In this document: positions 1 to 6,845 of the stretch, piece by piece
Numbering within the stretch: position 1 is the stretch's first letter
Layout of the letters: every line of letters begins with the position of its first letter
NCBI GenBank assembly: GCA_937957975.1
Contig: CALFFK010000084.1
Span: forward strand, 1 to 39,555
Direction of reading: 5' to 3'
Source: an uncultured Neomegalonema sp.
GTDB lineage: Bacteria > Pseudomonadota > Alphaproteobacteria > Rhodobacterales > Rhodobacteraceae
Length of the DNA: 39,555 bases
Position numbers and translations under genes: made by a program
Notes under the pieces: model-generated
What the model was told of the DNA's origin: nothing
Database searches by the model: none
What the model saw: only the letters and a program-made list of their open reading frames with translations

Positions 1-60
1 GCGGAAATCCTGCGGTTTATCGAACAGCATCGTACGTCTCCCTCGTCACTCCCGCTTTGA
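1..60 (+). CDS. C-terminal end of an unidentified upstream gene (partial)
   Basis: Frame 1 is open from the first base to a TGA at 58-60 and encodes 19 residues, [19 protein letters not shown]. The short amphipathic stretch followed by a polar tail would fit the end of a normal protein, and rpsD begins about 200 nt further on with its own promoter in between. The fragment is too short to assign to a family. It is also possible that this frame is open by chance. Confidence 0.4.
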   Translation, partial: AEILRFIEQHRTSPSSLPL

Positions 61-96
61 GACTTACCCGGCGTTGGAAAAGGCGTCCATCCCCGT

Positions 97-125
97 TTGA
101 CGCGGGATCACTGTCGCTGTATAGC
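97..125 (+). promoter_or_regulatory. Sigma-70-type promoter for rpsD
   Basis: TTGACG at 97-102 and TATAGC at 120-125 are separated by exactly 17 nt, a close match to the housekeeping consensus. Transcription would start near 132, giving an rpsD leader of about 135 nt. No other gene lies between this site and rpsD. Confidence 0.65.
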
Positions 126-196
126 AGCCGCCTTGCCCTCCGATTACGGGGGGTAATACCTGTGCGCCCGTGGTCCGTGAAAGCGGAAGCCTGTCG

Positions 197-213
197 CCTC
201 GCAAAATGCGGGG
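197..213 (+). other. Hairpin in the rpsD leader
   Basis: CCTCGCA (197-203) can pair with TGCGGGG (207-213), with one G-U pair and an AAA loop. A purine-rich stretch follows directly. It lies in the 5' leader between the predicted promoter and the rpsD start. S4 is a known autoregulator of its own operon in other bacteria, so a leader structure is plausible here, but this particular hairpin is not a recognised motif. Confidence 0.35.
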
Positions 214-266
214 AGGAGGAGGGTGCGTTGCAATTGAAGCGGCATTATCGCCGTGATGAGGATAGT

Positions 267-887
267 ATGACCAAACGCACGCAATCAAAATACAAGCTCG
301 ACCGCCGCATGGGCGAAAACATCTGGGGACGCCCGAAGTCTCCGGTGAATCGCCGCGAATATGGCCCCGGCCAACACGGTCAACGCCGCAAGGGCAAGAT
401 GTCGGATTTTGGCATCCAGCTCCGTGCAAAGCAAAAGCTCAAAGGCCATTATGGCGATCTTACCGAAAAGCAGTTCCGCCGCATCTACACCGAAGCGGAG
501 CGTCGCCGGGGTGATACCGGCGAGACGCTGATCGGCCTGTTGGAGCGCCGCCTTGATGCGGTTGTCTACCGTTGCAAATTCACGCCGACCATCTTCTCGG
601 CCCGTCAGGTCGTCAACCACGGTCATGTCAAGGTCAATGGCATCCGCGTCAATATCCCCTCCTATACTGTCAAGGAAGGTGATCTGATCGAGCTTGGCTC
701 CAAAGCCAGGGAGATGGCCCTTGTCATTGAAGCCGCTGGCTCCGCCGAGCGCGAAGTGCCTGAATATCTCGATGTCGATCACCAGAAGATGACAGCGACC
801 TTCATCCGCACCCCGACCCTGTCGGATGTTCCCTATGCTGTGCAGATGGAACCGAATCTCGTGGTCGAATTCTACGCCAAGAACTGA
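267..887 (+). CDS. rpsD: 30S ribosomal protein uS4
   Basis: This 206-residue protein has the usual uS4 length and layout. A basic N-terminus ([20 protein letters not shown]) is followed by the RNA-binding S4 domain at about residues 97-160, with the RRLD and [14 protein letters not shown] signatures. uS4 nucleates assembly of the 30S body by binding 16S rRNA and in several bacteria represses its own translation. The ATG at 267 is preferred because it gives the family length and has GAGGA at 258-262. The frame stays open upstream to 57, but that extension has no family counterpart and would cover the promoter at 97-125. The gene appears to be a single-gene unit with its own promoter and a terminator behind it. 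Confidence 0.97.
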   Translation: MTKRTQSKYKLDRRMGENIWGRPKSPVNRREYGPGQHGQRRKGKMSDFGIQLRAKQKLKGHYGDLTEKQFRRIYTEAERRRGDTGETLIGLLERRLDAVVYRCKFTPTIFSARQVVNHGHVKVNGIRVNIPSYTVKEGDLIELGSKAREMALVIEAAGSAEREVPEYLDVDHQKMTATFIRTPTLSDVPYAVQMEPNLVVEFYAKN

Positions 888-930
888 TTATTCTACCCCG
901 CTGCGAGTGGGGGGATTTTTGGAAAGACAG

Positions 931-963
931 GAAGCCTTCTCCCATCCGGGGGGAGGCTTCTTT
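931..963 (+). terminator. Rho-independent terminator of rpsD
   Basis: A 13-bp stem (931-943 with 948-960, two G-U pairs) closes a 4-nt ATCC loop and is followed by a short T run. It lies 43 nt after the rpsD stop codon. Confidence 0.75.
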
Positions 964-1192
964 GCATTGGAACGGACAGGTTCCATCGCGTGATCCAATA
1001 TGACCACCTATGGCAATTTGCTTTATTCCGTCATCGGGAAATGTTGTGCAGCGGCGTTAACTACTCGTAAGGCATGACCAGCGAAGAAAGTACCTGATCG
1101 GCAATTGAGAGAAACGTGAGTTGCGATACTTGTCCGGCGGGTTTCGCAATGGTTGGATGCCGATTGAAATTTCTTTGGGAGGTTCAGCTTTC

Positions 1193-1993
1193 ATGCCCCG
1201 TTTTCTGTTTATCATGGTCGCTCTGGTGCTTGCAGGATGTGCCGATAGGGTCGTGCCACCCCCGGCTGAACCTCGCGTTTCGGTTCCCAATGTTCCGACA
1301 CCGGACCTTGCGGTTCCCAATATTCCGCCGCAGGATCGTACGGTTCCCGATGTTCCGCCACAGGATTTTGCGGCCCTCAAGATTCCGCCTCAGAACCCTG
1401 TGGTTCCCGATCAGGCCACTGCGGCCACCTGCGATGCCCAACCGGAAGCGGGCTTTCAGACACGCATACCGGCCGGTGCGCTGGATACGGCATTGCTGGA
1501 CAGGGCTATCCTGTTTCACAGCAATCGCGCCCGGTGTGAGATGGGCCTGCGCCCATTAGGGCCGGACCCACGTTTGCTTGCGGCTGCGACGGGGCACAGC
1601 GTGGATATGGTGCGGCTGGGGTTTTTCGATCATACTTCCCCGGTTCCCGGCAAAACGACGATGAGTGAACGGCTACAGGCCAGTGGTGTCGCCTTTCTTA
1701 CGGCAGCGGAGAATCTGGCAACGGCAAAACGGCTGGAGATCGGGGACGGACAGCCGGTTTATCCGTTAGGGCAGGGCCGCTGTGCCTATAGCTATACACC
1801 ACGGGGACAGCGTGTGCCGGTCCGCACCTATGATTCCCTTGCGCTTAATCTCGTGACCCGTTGGCTTGAATCGCCGGGGCATCGCCGCAATCTGCTCAAT
1901 AATGAGTACACCCGCCACGGAGCATCCGGCGTGATCGATCCATCGGGCCATCTCTGCGATTCTATCAGCGCAACGCAATTGTTTGCCGGGTGA
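1193..1993 (+). CDS. CAP/SCP-domain lipoprotein
   Basis: The 266-residue product starts with a lipoprotein signal ending in the lipobox LAGC (Cys16), so it is probably anchored in a membrane and faces the periplasm. Residues 30-69 form a proline-rich linker of four 10-residue repeats (VPNVPTPDLA, VPNIPPQDRT and variants). From about residue 96 a bacterial CAP (SCP-like) domain follows: HSNRAR, a histidine in GHSVDM, FFDHTSP, AENLA and WLESPGHRRNLLN. Bacterial CAP proteins are widespread and their biochemical role is mostly unknown. The ATG at 1193 is chosen because it sits directly before the lipobox signal and has GGGAGG at 1177-1182. An upstream in-frame start at 1121 would bury the signal peptide. 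The gene ends 3 nt before the stop of the convergent gene at 1997, with no terminator visible between them. Confidence 0.85.
   Translation: MPRFLFIMVALVLAGCADRVVPPPAEPRVSVPNVPTPDLAVPNIPPQDRTVPDVPPQDFAALKIPPQNPVVPDQATAATCDAQPEAGFQTRIPAGALDTALLDRAILFHSNRARCEMGLRPLGPDPRLLAAATGHSVDMVRLGFFDHTSPVPGKTTMSERLQASGVAFLTAAENLATAKRLEIGDGQPVYPLGQGRCAYSYTPRGQRVPVRTYDSLALNLVTRWLESPGHRRNLLNNEYTRHGASGVIDPSGHLCDSISATQLFAG
1281..1400 (+). repeat. Four 30-bp tandem repeats coding for a Pro-rich linker
   Basis: Four head-to-tail 30-bp units (1281-1310, 1311-1340, 1341-1370, 1371-1400) share a CGGTTCCC...TTCCG core. Copies 1-3 are closest and copy 4 has diverged. They stay in frame and encode the surface linker of the CAP lipoprotein, so copy number could vary without breaking the gene. 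Confidence 0.85.
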
Positions 1994-1996
1994 GGA

Positions 1997-2164
1997 CTAT
2001 TTCTTCTTCCTCGTATTTTTCTCCACGAACTCGCGCATAAAACGGCGGATTTCGCGGGAAGCAGAGGTATCAAGAGCTTCGCAGAGTTCGACGAAGGCGT
2101 CCCGCTCCTCCTTGTGGATGCGGATGACGAGTTGGCTGTCGCGCTTCTTTTTGTCCTTGGCCAT
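1997..2164 (-). CDS. Small ribbon-helix-helix (CopG-like) DNA-binding protein
   Basis: The 55-residue, strongly charged product has a lysine-rich start (MAKDKKKRDS), a short hydrophobic strand (QLVIRIHKEERDAF) and two helices (VELCEALDTSASREIRRFMREFVEKN). This is the size and pattern of a ribbon-helix-helix repressor, whose beta-strand reads the major groove as a dimer. The ATG at 2164 is chosen because the RHH core starts right after it. The open frame runs on to 2251, but a good promoter and an inverted repeat lie inside that extension. No toxin gene is adjacent, so a toxin-antitoxin role is not supported. It is divergent from glyQ and convergent with the CAP gene, and could regulate itself or a neighbour. 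Confidence 0.65.
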   Translation of the reverse strand: MAKDKKKRDSQLVIRIHKEERDAFVELCEALDTSASREIRRFMREFVEKNTRKKK

Positions 2165-2191
2165 GCGACCCGCCGTATTCGCCTCGACAGT

Positions 2192-2245
2192 GTCTCCTCG
2201 CAGTGGAGACCTGGTTCGTATAGACATCCCTATGGTGACTCGCAA
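2192..2245 (-). promoter_or_regulatory. Promoter with inverted-repeat operator for the RHH gene
   Basis: Read on the minus strand, TTGCGA (2245-2240) and TATACG (2222-2217) are 17 nt apart. Just downstream, around the expected transcription start, lies an inverted repeat: GTCTCC at 2192-2197 and GGAGAC at 2205-2210 with a 7-nt spacer. This is where a repressor would be expected to bind, so autoregulation by the RHH product is a reasonable inference. Confidence 0.45.
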
Positions 2246-2294
2246 GAACATGCCATTTCACTGCGTCATAACCTTGCATGAAGCCCGAACGAAA

Positions 2295-2323
2295 TTGACC
2301 GATTTGCCCTGCTTCGGTACATC
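2295..2323 (+). promoter_or_regulatory. Possible glyQ promoter
   Basis: TTGACC (2295-2300) lies 17 nt before TACATC (2318-2323). The -35 match is good and the -10 match is weak. It would give a leader of about 20 nt before the glyQ ATG. Confidence 0.3.
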
Positions 2324-2350
2324 CAAGCGGCATAATCTTCGGAGCCGACC

Positions 2351-3292
2351 ATGACCGACGCCCCCGCGCCCCCGCGTTCCTTTCAGGAAATCCTGATGCG
2401 TCTTCAGGCGTATTGGGCACAGAAGGGCTGCGCGATTCTCCAGCCCTATGATATGGAGGTTGGGGCAGGCACGTTCCACCCGGCCACCACCCTGCGTTCA
2501 CTGGGTCAGCGACCATGGGCCGCCGCCTATGCACAGCCCTCGCGTCGCCCTACCGATGGCCGCTACGGTGAGAACCCGAACCGCCTCCAGCACTATTATC
2601 AATACCAGGTACTGATGAAGCCTTCACCGCCTGACCTTCAGGAACTGTATCTCGGCTCCCTGCGGGCCATCGGGATTGATTTTTCGCTGCATGACATTCG
2701 TTTCGTGGAAGATGACTGGGAAAGCCCGACCCTTGGCGCATGGGGGCTTGGCTGGGAAGTCTGGGTTGATGGCATGGAAGTCTCGCAATTTACCTATTTT
2801 CAGCAGGTCGGTGGCCATGATTGCCGCCCTGTTTCGGGTGAGTTGACTTATGGTCTTGAACGCCTCGCTATGTATGTGCTTGGCGTCGATCATGTGATGG
2901 AGATGCCGTTCAACGATCCCGAAGCGCCCATCGCCCTGACCTATGGGGATGTATTTCTTCAGACCGAGCGCGAGTATTCGCGCTGGAATTTTGACGTTGC
3001 CGATACCGATACCCTGTTGCGCCATTTTGAGGATGCCGAAGGCGAATGTCAGCGCATCCTTGCTGTCGAGCCAGACGACCCGAAAACCGGCCAGTCAATC
3101 ATCATGGCTCATCCCGCCTATGACCAATGCATAAAGGCCAGTCACATCTTCAATCTTCTTGATGCGCGGGGCGTGATTTCCGTGACCGAGCGACAGGCTT
3201 ATATCGGACGTGTCCGCGCACTCGCCAAGGCCTGCGCTGATGCATATGTGTTTGCAGAGCAAACGGCAGAAAAAGAGAGTGCAGCGGCTTGA
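2351..3292 (+). CDS. glyQ: Glycyl-tRNA synthetase alpha subunit
   Basis: This 313-residue protein matches the catalytic alpha subunit of the bacterial alpha2-beta2 glycyl-tRNA synthetase, which activates glycine with ATP. Diagnostic stretches are [58 protein letters not shown] and [19 protein letters not shown], covering class II motifs 1-3. Length is as expected. GGAG at 2341-2344 supports the ATG at 2351. The beta subunit gene glyS, usually next to glyQ, is not here: pepA follows after 70 nt on the same strand. The enzyme still needs the beta subunit for tRNA binding, so glyS must lie elsewhere in the genome. Confidence 0.97.
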   Translation: MTDAPAPPRSFQEILMRLQAYWAQKGCAILQPYDMEVGAGTFHPATTLRSLGQRPWAAAYAQPSRRPTDGRYGENPNRLQHYYQYQVLMKPSPPDLQELYLGSLRAIGIDFSLHDIRFVEDDWESPTLGAWGLGWEVWVDGMEVSQFTYFQQVGGHDCRPVSGELTYGLERLAMYVLGVDHVMEMPFNDPEAPIALTYGDVFLQTEREYSRWNFDVADTDTLLRHFEDAEGECQRILAVEPDDPKTGQSIIMAHPAYDQCIKASHIFNLLDARGVISVTERQAYIGRVRALAKACADAYVFAEQTAEKESAAA

Positions 3293-3362
3293 AAGCCCTG
3301 CTGGTCAGTGCGCGCCTGACGCACTACATTTTACGCAGTATCCAAATGAAAGGCCGTTTCGC

Positions 3363-4853
3363 ATGACCATCACCTTCACCGATGCCGCCGGTTCCATTCC
3401 TGAAACCGAAGGAACGGTTGTTGTCCTTGTCGCCGGGAACAGCACGCTTTCGGGCGCGGCAAAGGATGCGAACGAGTCGATGGGCGGGGCGTTACAGCGC
3501 GCGCTGGACGCAAAATCTTTCAAAGCCAAGCACGGCGATACGATGTCCTTCCCCTTTCCGGGCGGGATGAAGGCGGAAAAGCTGATCCTCGCGGGTCTTG
3601 GCAAAGATACGCAAAAACCCACTGATGCGCGGATTCTGGGTGGCCGGATCGGTGCGGCATTGGGCAAGCTCGACAAACCCGGCGCGACCGTCTTCGCGGA
3701 TGATCTTGATGCTGCTCTGGTTGCGGAACTTGCATCAGGTATCAAGCTGCGCCGTTATGCTTTCAATCGCTACAAGACCGGCAAGGGGGCCGATACGCTT
3801 GGCAAGGGCGGTGTGACCGTTGCAACCGCAGAAAAGGAAGCGGCGGCGACCGGGTTCATAGACGCTGATGCGCTGGCGGAAGGGACATTCTTCACCCGTG
3901 ATCTCGTCAGCGAGCCGGCGAATATTCTCTATCCTGCCACCTTTGCTGAACGCCTTGAGGCATTGTCCGAACATGGCGTTGAAGTCACCGTGATGGGCGA
4001 AAGGGAACTTGAAGAGATCGGCATGGGGTCGTTGCTCTGTGTTGGGCTGGGCAGCCAGCACGAAAGCAAGGTCGTGGTGATGAAATGGAACGGCGCAGAG
4101 GATGCGAACGCCAAACCTTTCTGTGCGGTTGGCAAAGGCGTGACTTTTGATACAGGCGGTATCTCCATCAAACCTGCGGGTGGCATGGAGGAAATGACGA
4201 TGGATATGGGGGGAGCTGGGGTCGTCTCAGGATTGATGAAGACCGTGGCCATGCGCAAGGCGAAGGCGAATGTTATTGGCATCGTCGGCCTTGTCGAGAA
4301 TATGCCTGATGGCAAGGCAACCCGCCCCGGCGACATCGTTACCTCGCTGTCCGGTAAGACCATTGAGGTTATCAATACCGATGCGGAGGGTCGTTTGGTC
4401 CTTGCTGATCTTCTGACCTACGCACAGCGTGAGTTCAAACCGGCGGCGACCGTCAATCTCGCCACCCTGACCGGAGCGATTATCGTAGCGTTGGGTAACT
4501 ACAATGCCGGTCTGTTTTCGAACAGCGATGATCTGTCCAATCAGCTTGCTGATGCCGCTGATACGGAAGGGGAGGGCATTTGGCGTCTGCCGCTTTCGAA
4601 AGACTATGACGATCTTATCAAGTCGTCGCTGGCTGACATGAAGAATGTCGGGGGCCGCGCTGCCGGATCAATCACCGCTGCGCAATTCCTGCAACGGTTT
4701 GTTGATGACAGCCCATGGGCGCATATCGACATTGCGGGCGTGACGCTGATGAAAGAGGCCAAGCCCCTGCACCCCAAAGGTGCATCCGGGTGGGGCGTGG
4801 CCACGCTGAATCGGCTGGTGCGCGATAATTTTGAGCCGAAAGGCACGACCTGA
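3363..4853 (+). CDS. pepA: Leucyl aminopeptidase (M17 family)
   Basis: The 496-residue product is a cytosolic M17 aminopeptidase, a two-metal hexameric enzyme that removes N-terminal residues from peptides. The C-terminal catalytic domain has the FDTGGISIKPAGGM metal and lysine segment and the family signature NTDAEGRL at residues 338-345. The N-terminal domain is about 170 residues long and variable, as usual. The ATG at 3363 fits family length. An in-frame start at 3210 would overlap glyQ and lacks support. The gene is 70 nt downstream of glyQ and 18 nt upstream of holC, and a pepA-holC pair is common in proteobacteria. In gamma-proteobacteria PepA also binds DNA, but nothing here shows that role. 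Confidence 0.97.
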   Translation: MTITFTDAAGSIPETEGTVVVLVAGNSTLSGAAKDANESMGGALQRALDAKSFKAKHGDTMSFPFPGGMKAEKLILAGLGKDTQKPTDARILGGRIGAALGKLDKPGATVFADDLDAALVAELASGIKLRRYAFNRYKTGKGADTLGKGGVTVATAEKEAAATGFIDADALAEGTFFTRDLVSEPANILYPATFAERLEALSEHGVEVTVMGERELEEIGMGSLLCVGLGSQHESKVVVMKWNGAEDANAKPFCAVGKGVTFDTGGISIKPAGGMEEMTMDMGGAGVVSGLMKTVAMRKAKANVIGIVGLVENMPDGKATRPGDIVTSLSGKTIEVINTDAEGRLVLADLLTYAQREFKPAATVNLATLTGAIIVALGNYNAGLFSNSDDLSNQLADAADTEGEGIWRLPLSKDYDDLIKSSLADMKNVGGRAAGSITAAQFLQRFVDDSPWAHIDIAGVTLMKEAKPLHPKGASGWGVATLNRLVRDNFEPKGTT

Positions 4854-4867
4854 TGCAGTAAGGTCGT
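4845..4867 (+). other. Intercistronic hairpin between pepA and holC
   Basis: ACGACCT (4845-4851) is perfectly complementary to AGGTCGT (4861-4867), with a 9-nt loop. The left arm overlaps the end of pepA and the right arm contains the AGG nearest the holC start, so the structure could couple holC translation to ribosomes finishing pepA. No T run follows, so it is not a terminator. Confidence 0.4.
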
Positions 4868-4871
4868 CCTC

Positions 4872-5330
4872 ATGGCCGAAGCTCTCTTCTATCACCTGAC
4901 CGCCCAACCCCTCGAACGGGCGCTCCCTGACTTGCTGGAGCGGACCCTCGCGCGTGGGTGGCGGGCCGTGGTGCGCTGTGGCAGCCCCGAACGCATGGAA
5001 GCCCTCGACACCCATCTGTGGACCTACAGGGACGAAAGCTTTCTGCCCCACGCCGCCACCGGATGCGCCGCGCCGGAGCGCCAGCCGATCTATCTGACCA
5101 CGGGTGAGGAAATCCCCAACGAAGCCGACGCGCTGTTCCTCGTGGATGCCGCTGATACGCAGGACTTCACAAGCTTTGAGCGCGTCGTTGTGATGTTCAC
5201 TGGCGACGATGAAGCCGCGCTGACGCTGGCCCGCACCCAATGGAAACGCGCCGTCGAAACGGTCAAGGCGACTTACTGGCAACAGGAAGACGGACGATGG
5301 ATCAAGAAACGCGAGAGTGAAGCGCCCTGA
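4872..5330 (+). CDS. holC: DNA polymerase III chi subunit
   Basis: This 152-residue protein matches HolC, the clamp-loader accessory subunit that links the polymerase III holoenzyme to single-strand-binding protein. Typical features are the start EALFYHLTAQPLERALPDLL, the central GWRAVVRCGSPERMEALDTHLWTY, and SFLPHA followed by QPIYLTTGEEIPNEADALFLVD. Its size is close to E. coli chi (147 residues). The gene follows pepA by 18 nt in the same operon and converges on murC, with 13 nt between the two stops and no recognisable terminator. Confidence 0.93.
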   Translation: MAEALFYHLTAQPLERALPDLLERTLARGWRAVVRCGSPERMEALDTHLWTYRDESFLPHAATGCAAPERQPIYLTTGEEIPNEADALFLVDAADTQDFTSFERVVVMFTGDDEAALTLARTQWKRAVETVKATYWQQEDGRWIKKRESEAP

Positions 5331-5343
5331 GTGGATGCCGGGT

Positions 5344-6744
5344 TCAGCCTGTCCGGGAAGAAAGCGCCTCCGGCAAGGCATTTGCCCAGGCCGTAATCGT
5401 TCCGGCCCCCAGACACACGACCATATCCCCCGGTTCGACTTCTGCTGCAATCATGGCGGGCAGGGCGGCTTCGTCGGGCAGGGCAAGTGCGCGGCGGTGG
5501 CCCCGGTCGGTGAGTGCCTCGACCAAACCATCGCGGGTTGCGCCCGCGATGGGGGCTTCCCCGGCGGCATAGACATCCGCGATGATCGCGACATCGGCAT
5601 CGTTGAAACAGGTGCAAAACTGCTCGAACAGGTCATTCAGCCGGGTGTAGCGATGCGGTTGGTGCACCGCGATGATGCGCCCTTCGATGCTTGCACGGGC
5701 GGCTTTGAGGACGGCGGCGATCTCGACCGGGTGATGCCCGTAATCGTCGATGATCTGTACCCCGTTCCAGTCGCCCACATGGGTAAAGCGTCTTTTGACG
5801 CCCGAGAACCCGGTAAGGCCCGCCCGGATTGCATCCTCCCCGATCCCCAGATGCCGCGCGACACCGATAGCGGCCAGTGCGTTGAGCACATTATGCTCGC
5901 CCGGCATCGGCAGGGTCAGGTTGTCCATTTTCAAGGTGCTGCCATTGCGGATTTCCACGTCGAAAACGGCCTTGCCCCCTTCAAAACGCAGATCATCGAG
6001 TCGCACATCCGCCTGGGGTGAGCGACCATAGGTGATGATCCGCCGGTCCTTGACCCGCCCGATCAGGGCTTGCACTTCGGGATGGTCGATGCAGCACACA
6101 GCGGCCCCATAAAATGGCGTGTTCTCGACAAATCGCAGAAATGCAGCGCGCAGCGTGTCGAAATCGCCGTAATGTTCCATGTGTTCGGGGTCGATATTCG
6201 TAACGATGGCGATGGTTGCGGGCAGTTTTACGAATGTCCCGTCGCTCTCATCTGCCTCTACCACCATCCACTCGCCCTCGCCCTTGCGCGCGTTCGAGCC
6301 ATAGGACTGGATAATCCCGCCATTGATGACCGTCGGGTCAATGCCCCCTGCATCCAGCAACGCGGCAACCATGGAAGTCGTCGTCGTCTTTCCGTGCGTG
6401 CCTGCGACCGCAATATTCAGCTTCAGACGCATCAACTCGGCGAGCATCTCGGCCCGGCGCACAATAGGCAGCCGCCGCCCGCGCGCTGCGTCTAGCTCAA
6501 CATTACCGTCCTTGATGGCAGATGAAATCACGACCACTGCCGCATTGCCCAGATTTTCCGGGGCCTGGCGCGCCGTAATCGTAGCGCCCATCGAACGCAG
6601 TCGATCAAGCGTTGGGGACTCGCGCAAATCTGACCCCTGCACCGTATAGCCAAGGTTCAGCATGACCTCTGCGATCCCGCTCATACCGATGCCACCGATG
6701 CCGATGAAGTGGATAGGGCCAAAATCTGCGGGATTGGTGGGCAT
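5344..6744 (-). CDS. murC: UDP-N-acetylmuramate--L-alanine ligase
   Basis: The 466-residue product carries the three Mur-ligase domains. An N-terminal UDP-binding segment ([22 protein letters not shown]) is followed by the ATP-binding loop [10 protein letters not shown], then EADESDGTF and [11 protein letters not shown]. The C-terminal domain has [10 protein letters not shown] and HQPHRYTRL. It adds L-alanine to UDP-MurNAc in the cytoplasm, the first peptide step of peptidoglycan synthesis. The GIGGIGMSG start separates MurC from the recycling ligase Mpl. The ATG at 6744 is preferred over a GTG at 6780, which is possible. Unusually, the gene is not beside other dcw genes: it follows rne by 101 nt on the same strand and may be read with it. 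Confidence 0.95.
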   Translation of the reverse strand: MPTNPADFGPIHFIGIGGIGMSGIAEVMLNLGYTVQGSDLRESPTLDRLRSMGATITARQAPENLGNAAVVVISSAIKDGNVELDAARGRRLPIVRRAEMLAELMRLKLNIAVAGTHGKTTTTSMVAALLDAGGIDPTVINGGIIQSYGSNARKGEGEWMVVEADESDGTFVKLPATIAIVTNIDPEHMEHYGDFDTLRAAFLRFVENTPFYGAAVCCIDHPEVQALIGRVKDRRIITYGRSPQADVRLDDLRFEGGKAVFDVEIRNGSTLKMDNLTLPMPGEHNVLNALAAIGVARHLGIGEDAIRAGLTGFSGVKRRFTHVGDWNGVQIIDDYGHHPVEIAAVLKAARASIEGRIIAVHQPHRYTRLNDLFEQFCTCFNDADVAIIADVYAAGEAPIAGATRDGLVEALTDRGHRRALALPDEAALPAMIAAEVEPGDMVVCLGAGTITAWANALPEALSSRTG

Positions 6745-6845
6745 GGCAAGGTCTCGCGGGTAAACGGGTAAGGGTGTCACCCCCGCAGAAGCGGGGGGCT
6801 TTCATGGCCAGGGAGTACGCGGTCGCATTAGTAAGTCACCAGAAA

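Noticed and set aside
57-266. N-terminal extension of rpsD by 70 residues
   Set aside because: It contains a good promoter, has no counterpart in uS4 proteins, and the ATG at 267 gives the exact family length with a ribosome-binding site.
1281-1400. CRISPR-like array of 30-bp repeats
   Set aside because: The units are directly adjacent with no spacers and encode an in-frame Pro-rich linker.
1997-2164. Antitoxin of a toxin-antitoxin pair
   Set aside because: The RHH protein has no adjacent small toxin gene on either side.
5344-6744. Reading the Mur ligase as Mpl (recycling ligase)
   Set aside because: The N-terminal GIGGIGMSG and overall motif set match MurC, whereas Mpl has GICGTFMGG.
6780-6797. 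Terminator between rne and murC
   Set aside because: A 6-bp GC-rich hairpin exists but no T run follows on the minus strand, and no plus-strand gene would need it.
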